The notes: generated from the sequence alone by a model not told the origin. A DNA stretch of 64,000 nucleotides from Anarhynchus alexandrinus (GCA_008711295.1 VUYV01000746.1:103281-167280); one strand, 5' to 3'; counted from the stretch's first letter, positions 34,207 to 46,764 are shown. Program-made: numbers and translations.

Positions 34207-36329
34207 GAGGCAGGTTATGGGTAAAAAGTGGTAGGTTTTTTGTGTCAACTACAGTTGAACGGAGGAACTGCAGTTGAATCAAAACTCGGTCTGCCATAGT
34301 CCATGGTCTTCAGAATTTATTCTCTCTTTATGGGTTTAAAATTTACAACTAGAAATGGACCGCAGAAAGCAGACACTTGGATAGATCTTTCGTCATAAAA
34401 TATGTTGCAACCTCCGCGTTTCCCACAAGCTCGTTATGGGCAGATTTACACATGAAGGAAATGGCTCCTTTTCTGCTCTACCTGACAAACGTCAAATTTA
34501 GATAGAGAAATCAAATCCATGTGTTTTAGGTGCTTCTCTGTGGGTTCCGTTTTCTGCTTGCAGAGAATTTCCTCCAAGTCTGTACTAGCGGTCATCCCAC
34601 TATCCCTTTTTCTGCGATACCATAAAGGAGTTCAAGTCTGAGGAAATCAATACTTTTCAGTAAAGTTGGACAAATCTGAAGAAAATACTGTGAAATCTGG
34701 TGGTGCAAGACCGTGTCACTTAATGACAAGACATTTTTAATGTTTGATTTGCATACACCTTCTTTAATGCCGCTTGACAGGCCCAAACTGACTAAAGATA
34801 GGTGGTTTGTGGGGAGGATGTTGTCCTCTTTTATAGTCTTCATTCTGGAGGTTAATACTGAATTAATTGTTAGCAAAGTGGCCAGAGTAAATCTGGACCA
34901 TCCAGAGAAAATAAAGACTAAATCTTAAAGAAAAAAAATAGTCCTAAAGGCAGGAAACGTGTTGAGAGTAGGAAAAGAAGGGGGTTAGACTTGATGTCAT
35001 TTTTAGCCCATGTCAGAGCTTTGCTTTTGTGTTGTCTGAGTTTCATTCTCTAAAACCTTGATAATTCACATTTGACTGGCAGATTAAAATTTAGCTTTTG
35101 GCATTCCTACAGGTTTGGTGTAGATAGGTGACCGGGTTAGTGCCGCTTCTGAGCGAGAAAGGCTGTAGGATAATAAATGTATAGAAACCTACAGCGGAGA
35201 GCGGTAGTGTGAGTGACCTCACCGTGGGAGACGCTTCAGCCAGAGCTTATGTTTTGCGCTATGTATGAGATGAATCAACTGTGAGAACCAGTGCCACAGA
35301 AAACCAGGCTTCTCGCGTGCCATCTGCTAAGCAGCTGAAAAAGAGATGAATTGTGTATTGTCAGAGAAGTGTAAGAATACGTCGTGCTGTTAACGAACGA
35401 CAATGCGAGGAGCCTCAGATACAAATCCCAGGCAAAACGTGTAGCAATTATGGGATAACTTTTTTCTGCAATTCAGTAGTTTAAAGGCGGATTATGTTTT
35501 ACTACATGAAAAGATACAGTGCTTCCAAAAGTCACTGATTTTTTTTTTTTCTTCCAATATGTGCATGTATTTCTTCCCTTTCTGCCCTTTCTTTGTTCCG
35601 TACTGACTATAGACTCCCGTTCTACAAGGTCTAACCAAGGATGGAGTTGCAGCAACACTTCGGGCTTTCTCACTGGGTCTTGTGCAGTCTCCCCTTCCCT
35701 TTAAGAACCCTGCTGGATTTAAATGAGGGGGTTAGAGGACTTGAGGTGTTTTATTTTAATCTCTGTCTTCTTTTCTTTCCCCCCCCTAACCTGCCCTTGG
35801 TCATCATCATTATTCTGCCTTCTGCTCTGTGGCAATCACAGCGTAAGCGACACCTTCATCCAAGGAGAATAACGTTTTTCAAAAATCTCAGGAGATTCTG
35901 GAAAACCATAAAAAGGAAAATCTAGACACAGCCTTTTAAAAAAGGAGTCAGGGAAGCAGGGGGAGAACCCAGGGACTTGTAAAGCAGTTGTTTTAACTTT
36001 AACTTCTCAAATGAAAAATGTAGAAACCCGTAAAATGTCTAAGTAATATATAAAATCAGAGGCAGAATTACTGTTGCTGTATGTCAAGCATAAGCTGTTA
36101 ACTGATTTAATTTCCTTCGGAGAGCTGGTGGCAGGGATTGTGGAGGAGGCAGGAGCAGTGGGTGGCCTGTGTCCTGGCGGCAGTGAGCCTTCTACTTGTG
36201 TTTCATATGCTTTTTCGCATAACGGACTTGGGGAACTATGATATAGATAAAACTGTAATGAGGTAGGGTAAACAACTGGCTGGGAAAGGGGAAGTTATGA
36301 AGGGTTTGCTATTAAGGGATTTATCTAAT
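34207..36329 (+). other. EXOC4 intron, unique sequence
   Basis: This is intron without a recognised gene or young repeat. A frame at 35641-35925 (94 codons) crosses a pyrimidine-rich stretch (35750-35830) and ends in a basic tail. I recognise no protein there. Confidence 0.55.
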
Positions 36330-37210
36330 GGCTCTTCTGAGTGCTCTGTCTGGGGCTTGGTGCTATTCAATATTTTTGTTAATGTGTTGAATAATGCAGC
36401 AGAGAATCATAAAATGTGCACATACCATGCAGGAAGGCGAGGCTTGGAAGCACGTTGAAGAATACAGTTAGAATTTGGAAGATCTCAATAAGCTAAATTT
36501 AAAAGGAGAGGTATGCATTTGGCAATTTCCGTGTATGGATGTGAAGAGTTGGGTATGTCTCATCCTTGACCCAGGAGTTGTGTGGTACGCAGGATTAGAA
36601 ATGGGATGTGAATCAGTATGTCACCCAAAAAAAAAAAAGTCAAGTATTGCCCTGTTGAGTATCGGCGGAGTGTGGCCTCCGGTGCCCAGAAATAATCCCC
36701 TTCTGGTCGCTGCTGAAAAGATTTCAGGTGTGGTCCTGTGTCCTCTTTGACTATGGTCTCAAGGAAGAAGCCAAAGAATAGAGGGAGAATTCAAAGGAGA
36801 TCAACCAGCGTGATCAGAGATTTAGGGAAAAAAATGACTTGAGTTGAAAAGGAACAATCCATTTCCTTACAGATAAGAAGACTGAGGGGTGGAGGGACGC
36901 CTTCGCTTTCATATGTATTAAGAGAGTTGAAAAGAGGAGGGACATCACGTGTTTTCCAGGATATTATCGGAGAGGAAGTACGGAGCTTAAAGACTGGCAA
37001 GGGAGACTCGAACATTTCTTGTCTTTATGTCTAACCTAATGGCTGGTGTATGGAAGCAGTGAATGATTTAGGGATGTTATATAGCTGTTGTGTAGCATCC
37101 TTAAAAACTTCCAAGCATCTGTCAGGCATGACAACATAACTGGTTCTTTGGGGTGTGGGGATGGACGAGGTGATCTCTTGAGGTCTCTTCCAATTTTCTG
37201 CGATTCCAGG
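36330..37210 (+). mobile_element. Probable ancient CR1/L3-like LINE relic
   Basis: Several short blocks occur in the order expected of a + strand CR1-clade LINE: a GGTGCTATTCAATATTTTTG-like reverse-transcriptase block (about 36359-36380), GTGATCAGAGATTTAGGG (36810), AAGAAGACTGAGGGGTGG (36877), and an end reading GAGGTGATCTCTTGAGGTC, TCTTCCAATTTTC and GCGATTC (about 37168-37208). Divergence is high and the frame is destroyed. Each block alone is weak; their order is the main support. Confidence 0.45.
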
Positions 37211-40200
37211 AAAATCACTGGGATTATAGTCCTGCCATCCGCAGTGATGGATGGAACGCTAGAGAGCCAATCCACCAGCTCGCCCGTTATCAACGCTTTG
37301 AAACTTTGCCTGTTTGATTTAGTTCTAAATACTGCCTTGCAAGTTGGGATTTGGAAGAACAAGACATTGCAATTAAATGTAGAATTAACGAAAGGGGGAG
37401 GGTACGCGTTGCATTTAACTTCACACTTCTGATTTAAGTGCCAGAATTAACATCATCAGCTCCCTGTGTGGTCTCCTTATTTGTAAGAATTCAAGTGACA
37501 TTAAAATTGGATTAGTAATGAGCTTTTGGTTGAAGGACCAATATTAAAATCAAGGGAATCTGAAGGAGGAGGGAGGGGGAGTGATGGTTTCCTTGCGAAG
37601 TCTTCGTTGGCAGTGGCGAACTGCGCGTGTGTTTACATGGATGCGCGCGCGTCTTCCTCCTCTTAAAAGCTTTCTCCTCGTTTCAGCCATGTACCAGCAT
37701 CTTACTTGCCTTGATTTATAAATTATTTACACTTGGACTGTGATGCATTTGAACTTTTTGAAAATAAAGGTATATATTAGTCCTCCATTTATGACTGATA
37801 GGATCAGGGGGAAAAGCAGCAGACTAATGGAAGGGAATAAGGAAGCACTTGGGAGCTCTTGGCTCGTACTTGACAGTGATTTGTAAGTCTGTAGGTTTTA
37901 AAGTGCACGGCGTATTTTAAAATGTGCCCGTTGCATTTTCTTTGTTTGACTGTGACCTGCTCTAACCTACCACCTTACCTCGGGAGGGATTGTATTCGTA
38001 GGGGTCCTGGAATTTTTTTGCCCTTCCTCTGAGCCAAGTTACAGGTGCAGCTATTCCCAATGCCGTTTTTATTTGCATGCCAGTAATATTAAGAGACTCC
38101 AGCAAAGATCAGACCCCCAGTATACTTGCTACTGGGGAGATAGTCAGCAAAAATGCTCTGTTAAATGTTGCTCGAGACAAAGAATGTGACTTCAGAAAGA
38201 GAAGAAATGAAGGTGCTGCTAACTGATAGATGAACTGACAATACGCTCTGGATTTCTCCGATTCTGGGCCCAGGAGCTTTGTGCCATCCTGTGTGGTCTC
38301 TCCTAAGCCTCCCTGTTTTATCAGTTGTAAATAAAAGTGACAAAATCTCCCTGCTATGTTATCCCACTGAGTAACATGACTTCTTCTGTCCTCCTCCTCT
38401 CTTTTCTATCAACTTCTGTGGACTTCTTTGGGGTTTTTTTTAAACTTTTTTTAATTTGAAAAAATTCTGTTCACTAGAAGCTGTGCGTGCGAAAAGGGGG
38501 AGGGAGAACTCTTAACTAACAGCTTTTTTTATCCATTGAAGATAGATTGGTGTCACACATCAATAAATAGGTAACTCTCATCACCACCAACATTATTAGA
38601 TTGCAGAAGACAGTAAATTTACAGACTCCCTTGTGAGTCACAAACGTCTCAAAAAAACCTCACAAGTAATTATCTGCAATGGAGACAAGTTAATGCAGGT
38701 TGTGTCTGTTCATTTCTTCTAACTCTTGTTCATGGTTGGAAACTTTGCAGTACTTTATTTTTTTTAAAGCTATATGTATAGATGTTAGATGTTCCATGGC
38801 ATCACTGGACACGTAGACTTACCTGCGATGGCATTACCGTGCCAGGTTTGCGTGTCCCACTGCCGTCGTGTGCCATGAAGGATGGGCTTTGGAGTTTACA
38901 ACAGCAGAGATTTTAAAAAGGATGCCCAGAAGCTTGACGTGGTAGGTAGTCCCTTCATCAGCTGAGTTGAATTTGACAGTCCTCTGTTGCGTGGGGTTTT
39001 TTTTTTGTGGTATTACAGGGGATGCGCGAAGGGTGTTTCAATTATTACAGTCGCATGAAGTGATGGCCGGTGTCTGTGCTGTGTTCTGAGTCAATAAATT
39101 GACTTTTAATCTCTGAAATTTAGGAGCAGGAGGGAATTGGTGCAGGGGAGTTGGTTGAAATCTCAAAGGACAGAATTTGCCATGGGAGCGGCAGCTTTTC
39201 TTTTGAGAAAGCCGGCGCTTAAACAGTAGCAAAATTGGCAGAGGGCTGAAATTTATGTCGCAGCCATCTGCTTTATCCTGGCTCCACCCAGTGGCGTTAC
39301 CCTGCCAGTTGCGCACACCCTGCAAGGACTTCTGCGTGAACCTAGGGTTTAATGTCAGTATGGGATTGAATTTTGGCTTTTTTAAGGGTTAAGGGGTTGT
39401 ACTCACTACTCTGCCTTTTTTGCTCCTGTCCCAGGCAGTGTAGCTTTTGTTCAAACTTATCTGTCCCTGTCCCTATCTTTGATGCTCTTCAATCCCCTGC
39501 ACTGGGAAAATGAATGTTCCGAGAGATTGGAGCCAGAGCTGGAACCTGAACTCAAAAGATCCAGTCCTCTGGACCGGGCTGCTCGCTGACCTGATAGATT
39601 GCTCTGCTTTTCAGAAAAACAAAACCAGTCCCCACCTCTATTGTGCAATTGCAGCGCAACCGAAGAATTTTATCATGAAAAATTGACTATGTGGCAGTAG
39701 CCTCAGGATGTTCATGTGAGCTGGAATTGCAGTAGAAAAGACCAGGCTCTGGGATCCCTGCTGGGGAAAATATGGATGAATTCGCATCCTGCATCTCCAG
39801 GAATGAAGGAGAGGCGTTCTGCAGTAAGGTAGCAAAAAGCTGGACGGAGATGTGGGGGTGCTGTTAAGGAGGGGCCCCTTTCTGAGCAACAGTACCACTA
39901 TATTGTTTGCTTTAGATCCTATAAAAATACAAAGTGGTTTGTTGGGGGTTTTTTTTGTCAGGCTCTTAGCTTTAAAATGGATTCCTGTTGCTATTGCATT
40001 TACACTTCCTTTTGGCAATCTAAAGAAATGTTTTTACTGAAGGAAACAATGACATGCATGATTGGTTTGGATATTGGAAGCCACATAGTGATTCCAGAAG
40101 CACTTACGCTTTTCTGAGTAAACAAAAGCAATGCTCGCAGGTCGTGCTGGAGAAATTTTATCTAAAATAATTTGAACGCTTGCCAAATCGAATGTGTTTC

Positions 40201-42610
40201 GACAGGGCGCGGCGTCCTCTCGGTGCTGAGAGAGGTACTTGGGAAATGAAGCCGGGGGGTTCGGCGCTTTCCAACCGGAGGCCTCGGGTGGGATTGCAGA
40301 CGCGTCGTCCTGACGTGCGGCTGTCGCAGAGTCCTCAGGAGAGTCGAACGACGCTGATCTGTCGGGATTGGGGGAAAAGCAGAGCTCAACCGGCAGTGCT
40401 GTTTGCGTGTGCTGTGTCCTAGCAAGGATCTCTGGCGCTTCGTGCGGTGCCACTCGCTGGTCTAACTGGGGGTCACGTACGTGGGTGCTGGGGAAGAAAC
40501 TGTGGTGTCGTACTGCCCATTGCACCTACTGGTTCGAAGTTTGATGCTTGTTTAAAAGGTGCTTTTGTTGAGCCAAGAGCCTTTCGGACTGGCTGTAGGA
40601 AGGGTCTCTGTCTTTTCTTTTTCTGTTCCAGGTTTCATTCTGGTAATCAATTTGCTTTTTTACCTGTTGTTAATACGGGAGGAAAGACAGTCTCTACCTG
40701 GGGATTGAAAGCCCTTTGCTTCTCCCTGCCCATTCCTCATCCTTATGTAGGAATTAATTTCATTGTTCCTACTGTATCCCATTAAAGCGCGGAGTAAGAA
40801 ATGTCTTCAAGGTCACATTCCTCCTTGAAACTAATGATGGTGTTTTTCCTAATCCCATTACAAGGTCCCTGGTATCATTAGATGCAAGCGTTACTGTTTA
40901 GCTTCATTTGATAAGCTGATGAAAGGGGGAGGAAAAGGCTCCCTGATGCAGAAAGGCATTCAAGTATCTACTGTAAATGGAACATGTTCAGAAACGTTAT
41001 AATCTGCTTAACGTTGGCATTTTGGTGGCCCGGTGCTGTACCTTTTGTAGAGCAGCATAAAAGGCAGAAGGGATAGCGATCCTGACGGGTGCTTTAAAAG
41101 GCTGGAATGGCTCACGCACAAGAGCTTTGAACAATTGGAAATTTTGATTGTTTTTCCCCCAAGCCTGAAAATGGGAAGCTTGTCTATGCTGTGAGCTCCC
41201 CCCTCTGGCATCAGGATATTTGTAATAGCGTCGAAGACCCTGAAGCGGTACAGAAATACGTATTTCTGGAATAAGGTCAGGGAAAGTGCGATATTAAGCC
41301 TCCAAAACCCGACTTCTGACAGCACTGAACTGCTACGAGTTTCCATCCTTTTGGGAATGGGAGGAATATAAAACCGGACTTATTGTAAGTTTGACAAAGA
41401 GGGTCTCCAGTTCTGATGTCATTTCAAAGATGTCGGTGGCCTTATAAGCTGGGCTTGAAGCGATGGCTGCTGGGTTGATGTCAAAGGGGAACGTGCCCTT
41501 TTATCAACGTCTTGGAGTCACTGGGCTTGTTCGTACAGACGCCGGCGTTTGCTGCCCTAGTATTTAGCGATTCTTTTGTATATACCCTTCACGCAACTAA
41601 TTTTATGGGCTGTTTCCCTCCGTTAGGTGCTTTGCCTCTGGGCCGCAGTTGTAGATTCAGTTGTGGTTGGACCTTCGAGGATTCGGTCAATTAGAAAGTG
41701 CCAACACGTGTTTCAAGCCGGGGGAACACTTTTTGCGTGTCTGGGGGTTGGTGAACAGGGCTGTTTGCTGCTATCTTCCTGTTAAGACAGTCCGAAAGGC
41801 GTGAGAGCTAAAAGTCTCCAAGTCAATTTTGACAAATGCAAGAGATTAATTAAGAATTTACTAAATATTGGCCTTTTTAAATGCGACGTCATAGCCGTTC
41901 CTGTGCGATCTGTTTAAAAGCCTTTTATACATAATGAAGCAGCAACGCTGGGTTTAACGATAGCGAACTTCTTTTTCTTTTTAATCCACTATTACTCCTT
42001 TGCATGCCTGACACTAGTTGGTAAATCACTTCTGCAGGTAATGCCTCTTATTACAGCGGCGTATGACGAAGTAGGTGGAAGTTTCCTTGCTCGTCCTCCT
42101 TTTTTTACAAGTCACTGTGATGAAGTTTTTAATTGAACTGAAAAAAGACGGAGCAACTGGTGGCTATACAGTTCTGTTACTCACTTTAATTATCTTCCAT
42201 TGTTCCTTGCGCCATTTCTTTCCCACTATTTGATATTGCTTAGAGGCAGAGCCTGTCTCTGCACCTTCCACTGCTAAATTTCATTCATACCTTCAGTTGT
42301 AAGTGTAATAGCCACCTCCACTGTACACATTTTTTTTTCTTGGCTGGTTTTTCTCTCCCAGGCAGCGCTGCTGCGGCGGGCTGGCAGTTGCTATATAGCT
42401 TACTGCAGAAATATATTCTCCAAGGATTGTAGTTTGTCATTAAAAAATGATTCAGACTTAAAATCCAGTTTTAAATATTAATTCAGCAGTTTTCTGTCTC
42501 GTTATACAAATATTCACATCCTTCCAGTTTTTATGAATTGACACGCGTGACAGTATATGAAGTTGTATGCTAATTTGTTTGCAATGTAGTCAAATTATCA
42601 TGTATGTGAA
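37211..42610 (+). other. EXOC4 intron, longest CR1-free stretch
   Basis: This is about 5.4 kb with no CR1 copy recognised. It contains the CpG-dense segment at 40199-40482. Open frames over that segment (40034-40525 minus, 163 codons; 40180-40422 plus) are likely a by-product of its high GC. No gene is recognised. Confidence 0.55.
40199..40482. promoter_or_regulatory. Candidate intronic CpG island
   Basis: I count 28 CpG dinucleotides in about 284 bases, including GGGCGCGGCGTC, GACGCGTCGTC and GTCGAACGACGC. The flanking intron is CpG-poor. The size just passes the common 200-bp threshold for a CpG island. It lies 14 kb upstream of the third visible EXOC4 exon. It could be an internal promoter, an enhancer, or an orphan CpG island. 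No TATA box, known exon or repeat is recognised inside it. Confidence 0.45.
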
Positions 42611-43498
42611 ATAGAATCATAGAATCATAGAATGGTTTGGGTTGGAAGGGACCTTGCAGATCATCGAGTTCCAACCCCCCTGCCCTGGGCAGGGAAATCT
42701 TCCACTAGATCAGGTTGCTCAGAGCCCCGTCCAACCTGACCTGGAATTTTTCCAGGGATGGGGCATCTACCACCTCTCTGGGCAACCTGGGCCAGTGCCT
42801 CACCACCCTCAGCATAAAAAATGTCTTCCTTATATCTAGTCTAAATCTGCCCTCTTTTACTTTAAAGCCATTCCCCCTCGTCCCATGGCTCCCCTCCCTG
42901 ATCCAGAGTCCCTCCCCAGCTTTCCTGGAGCCCCTTTAGGGACTGGAAGGGGCTCTAAGGTCTCCCCAGAGCCTTCTCTTCTCCAGGCTGAACCCCCCCA
43001 ACTCTCCCAGCCTGTCCTCCCAGCAGAGGGGCTCCAGCCCTCGCAGCATCTCCGGGGCCTCCTCTGGCCCCGCTCCACCAGGTCCATGTCTCTGCTGTGC
43101 TGAGGCCCCCGAGCTGGAGGCAGCACTGCAGGGGGGTCTCCCCAGAGCAGAGTGCAGCAGAGGGGCACAATCCCCTCCCTCGCCCTGCTGGCCACGCTGC
43201 TGGGGATGCAGCCCGGGATGCCGGTGGCTTTCTGGGCTGCCAGCGCACATTGCGGGCTCATGTTGTGCTTTTCTCCCCCCAGCATCCCCAAGTCCTTCTC
43301 CTCAGGGCTGCTCTCCGTCCCTCCATCCCCAGCCTGTATGGATACCGGGGGTTGCCCTGACCCGGGTGCAGGACCTTCACTTGGTCTTTTTGAACCTCGT
43401 GAGGTTCACACGGACGTACTTCTCCAGTCTGTCCAGGTCCCTCTGGATGGCATCCCATCCCTCAGGGGTGTCAACCGCACCACTGTGCTTGGTGTTGT
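42611..43498 (-). mobile_element. CR1 LINE 3' fragment, about 890 bp
   Basis: This is one of the longest CR1 copies here, on the minus strand. The 3' tail appears on + as AGAATCATAGAATCATAGAATGG at 42613. Minus frames across 42857-43458 carry pieces of the polymerase ORF ([32 protein letters not shown]), split between frames by indels. It extends 5' beyond most other copies, up to a block near GGCATCCCATCCC. It is GC-rich and CpG-rich in its body, as CR1 bodies are. It is not functional. Confidence 0.93.
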
Positions 43499-43589
43499 GA
43501 GACAGATGGGTCAGTCTCTCTGGCAGCTGATCCCAGCATCTGTATCACCCCAGGTGAAGGTCTCTAGTCCTGGAGTCCCTTATTCAAAG

Positions 43590-43727
43590 GACTTTAAGGC
43601 CAGGCTCGATGGGGCTTTGAGCAACCTGGTCTGGTGGGAGGTGTCCCTGCCCATGGCAGAGGGGGTTGGAACTAGGTGATCTTCAAGGTCCCTCCCAACC
43701 TAAACCATTCTATGATTCTATGATTCA
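43590..43727 (+). mobile_element. CR1 LINE 3' end, duplicate of neighbour
   Basis: This is a short + strand CR1 3' end, head-to-head with the minus copy before it. From 43621 to 43724 it is identical, base for base, to 44201-44304 of the next CR1 copy (104 bases, offset 580). Upstream of 43621 the two diverge at once. Confidence 0.92.
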
Positions 43728-43817
43728 ATGTCTGAGATAATCCTTGGACTGTTGCTGTTTACTCAGGTTAGGACTTGAACCCCGAGTTGCAGGAAATACT
43801 TCTTATTGTCCCCAACA

Positions 43818-44306
43818 TAAGAAGGACATGGACCTGCTGGAGCGTGTCCAGAGGAGGGCCATGAGGATGATCCGAGGGCTGGAGCACCTCTCCTATGAGG
43901 AGAGGCTGAAAGAGTTGGGGCTGTTCAGCCTGGAGAAGAGAAGGCTCCAGGGAGATCTTATTGCGGCCTTCCAGTCCCTAAAGGGGGCCTACAGGAGAGC
44001 TGGGGAAGGACTTTTTACTGGGGCATGGAGTGATAGGATGAGGGGGAATGGTTTTAAACTGGAAGAGGGCAGGTTTAGATTGAACATTAGGAAGAAGTTT
44101 TTCACTGTGAGGGTGGTGAGGCACTGGCACAGGTTGCCCAGAGAGGTTGTTGAGGCCCCATCCCTGGAGGTGTTCAAGGCCAGGTTGGACGTGGCCTTGG
44201 GCAACCTGGTCTGGTGGGAGGTGTCCCTGCCCATGGCAGAGGGGGTTGGAACTAGGTGATCTTCAAGGTCCCTCCCAACCTAAACCATTCTATGATTCTA
44301 TGATTT
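43818..44306 (+). mobile_element. CR1 LINE 3' fragment with open frame
   Basis: Frame 43744-44259 (171 codons) is open through the CR1 part, reading [40 protein letters not shown] and [20 protein letters not shown]. It ends with GGAACTAGGTGATCTTCAAGG and the tail ATTCTATGATTCTATGATTT. It is 5' truncated. The intact frame and close similarity to the copy at 57256-57883 suggest a relatively recent insertion. Confidence 0.95.
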
Positions 44307-45581
44307 TGTAATGTTTTGGCATAAAGTATCCTATCATGGATCCCATGGAGGTCTGTTTGTGACTGCTACGCAGCCCTCTAGGCAAGTGCGACAAGATTCA
44401 TGTATCCCTGCGCATGAATTGAAATTGCAGACTGGAATCGGAGGTAATTGGAATAAATCACAAATTGGGTTTCAAGTGGAGCTCGGACTTCTGTCTGACT
44501 GACATATTCAGTTTTTATATTTGTTGTAATGAGTCCGTCGGTTACGAATGTGTGGGTTGGATTAATTACCAGCAGCAGCACAAGAGAGGGAGCACGGGGC
44601 TGGAGCTGCTCGGTCGATGTGAACGTCCCGGGTAGCTCCGGGTTCCAGTTCAGGAGCAGAGGGCAGCATGCCTGGATGCTCTCCGTAGTATTCGGCACCA
44701 AAACACGGAGCAACAAGCTGCTCAGAGAGCACCGTACGGACGAACTAAATTTACTCCAGACGAAGAAGTTTTTATACTTTTGACTGGTGATAACTGATGG
44801 GCTGTACCCGCAAGGGAAATAAATCTCCGCGAGTCAGATTTATGAGGACCCTTATGTTTATTTGGCAGCATGATGCTTGTTACAGGGCTGAACTGAGCGA
44901 ACAGGAGAAAAGCTGACACGTTGAAAAATGTTGTATCCTATTTCTCAACTGGACTCCTGCAGCGTTAGAGCCATAAAACTTCCCGTCTTGGTGTTTTTTT
45001 GTTTTCTTTTTTTGGGACGAGCAGCTTGGAGAACTGGAATTTGTTGGGGAGCCGAAGACCGGGAGACGTACAGGTGTTTCCTCAGGAAAGAATCCCAAGG
45101 CGTTTTTGTCCTTCTGTGCTGTAGGGATATTGCACGTTTTTGTCAAGTGCCTGATTAAGTTTGACATTTGAAAATAGAACTTCACGCAGAAATAAGTACT
45201 GTACTTCTGAGTATTTAATTAAGATGTTTAGTTCCTGTCAGGGCTGGTAGTTTCTCTTTCCTGTTAAGGGCAATACGTCTTCAACTGCTGAAATTTCAGA
45301 AACCTGTACTTAACCTTTAATCGTCATTCCATTTACATAGAAATCTGATTAACAACTTTTAAAGTTCAGGAGCTGCGAGTAAATGCAATTAAAGCCCTTT
45401 TGGAGTCTGTTATTAAGAGCTGGCATTTAATGAAGACTGAGGGCACACTCCTGTTACCATCTACACTGTAGCAGGATGTCTTAAGTAATTAGTGGAAGGC
45501 ATGAAATACATGAAGTGTGCTGTATTATCCGTGAGTTAACATGGTTGGTATTTAAACAGCATGCTGCCTTTTCCTCCCCTC

Positions 45582-45710
45582 GCTGCTGCCATATTGTAGG
45601 CGCCAGTTTGAGCAGCAGAAGCTCAGATCAGTGGGGTTAAGCGCGGCGCTGTTTCTCCGGAGCGTTCGAACCGCGCGTTTCTTCCCCGAGACGGAGGACG
45701 CTCTGAAAGG
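45582..45710. promoter_or_regulatory. Candidate CpG-rich intronic promoter/enhancer
   Basis: Fourteen CpG dinucleotides occur in about 130 bases (GCGCGGCGC, CTCCGGAGCG, ACCGCGCG). Just upstream are TATTTAAACAGC (45550-45561) and GCTGCCATATTGTAGG (45585-45600), which resembles YY1 or SRF-type sites. A donor-like AAAG|GTGGGT occurs at about 45706-45714. An alternative first exon is possible but unproven. No similarity to a known exon is seen. Confidence 0.35.
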
Positions 45711-46164
45711 TGGGTGTAGAGCAGACACCAAACGTGAGCGAATATATCCTCTCTCTTTGTGCTTTAAAGATGTTTAGCTTTATTTCAGTTATAAACATAA
45801 GTTTCTAACTGTATCCTCCCCACCTCCCGAATGAAGAGAACCGGTGAAGCTTAGCTAAATTATAATTGCAGAGCAGAAATCTGCACTCAATTACCTGCTC
45901 GACTCTTAACACTCCTCCTTGACCTTTTTATACGCTGCGCGAACAAAAGCAAAGTCCAGTCAAACTGAAAGACGGCGTGTTTTAATCTTGCAGGAAAATA
46001 CTTCATTTTGCGCTGTCTGTGAAGCAGGTGGTAATTACACCTTTCTGATGAAGTTCGTTGCTTTTTGGTCCATTTTAGAATATAGTTGGGTAGTTATCCA
46101 CGCTCTGGACCATATGTATTTTACAAGTTGTCGTCAATCATATCAGAATAACTGCGTGCTAAAG

Positions 46165-46250
46165 ATATGTGTATGCGTGATATGAGTATATATATGTTAA
46201 AATACAATGTAAAAATACACACATGTACTTATATGCATATACACACACGT
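46165..46250. repeat. Imperfect AT/CA-rich simple repeat
   Basis: This stretch has alternating purine-pyrimidine sequence with TATATATAT, TACACACATG and ATACACACAC segments. It is a degenerate dinucleotide repeat and may vary in length between individuals. Confidence 0.7.
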
Positions 46251-46764
46251 CATCAAACAGTCCTGGCAATTACAAGTTACTGCCCAGAGGCCAATTGGGT
46301 TTGCGTGTTAAAAACAGCGAAAGGATTTCTTTTTTTCCCCTGAAGCATTGTACTATGTTCAACCCAAACCCTCCGAGCTGTGTAAATGATCCCACTGTCA
46401 ATGTCTCCCCGACTCCACTTGTCGTCACACCGAGGGAGCGCCTGCTTTACTATGGAAACGCGCATCAGAGTGTGGATTTTCTTCGGAGGAAATGAATAAT
46501 CCTGACTGACTCCCCCATGCTGCCCACCTTCATTCTGGGTGTTTGTTTTTTTTTGTGTGATTTGTTTTGGTGGTAATGGCCTGATCCTAAAATGAGAAAG
46601 TGGCCTTGTTACCTGGAATGTTTCCGCTAGCGTAACCTGTGTTTGCAGAGCAGCTGACGTGCCTGGGGAAAATCAAATGCTGTCCGTTTGCTTTATCACC
46701 CAGGGATTTGAGTTGGCTATTGGTAGCTTCAATAAATTTGTCATCATAATTTGTTCCCCTTTTA

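Noticed and set aside
40034..40525. 163-codon minus-strand frame as a gene
   Set aside because: It overlaps the CpG-rich segment, where high GC removes stop codons on both strands. The peptide resembles nothing that I know.
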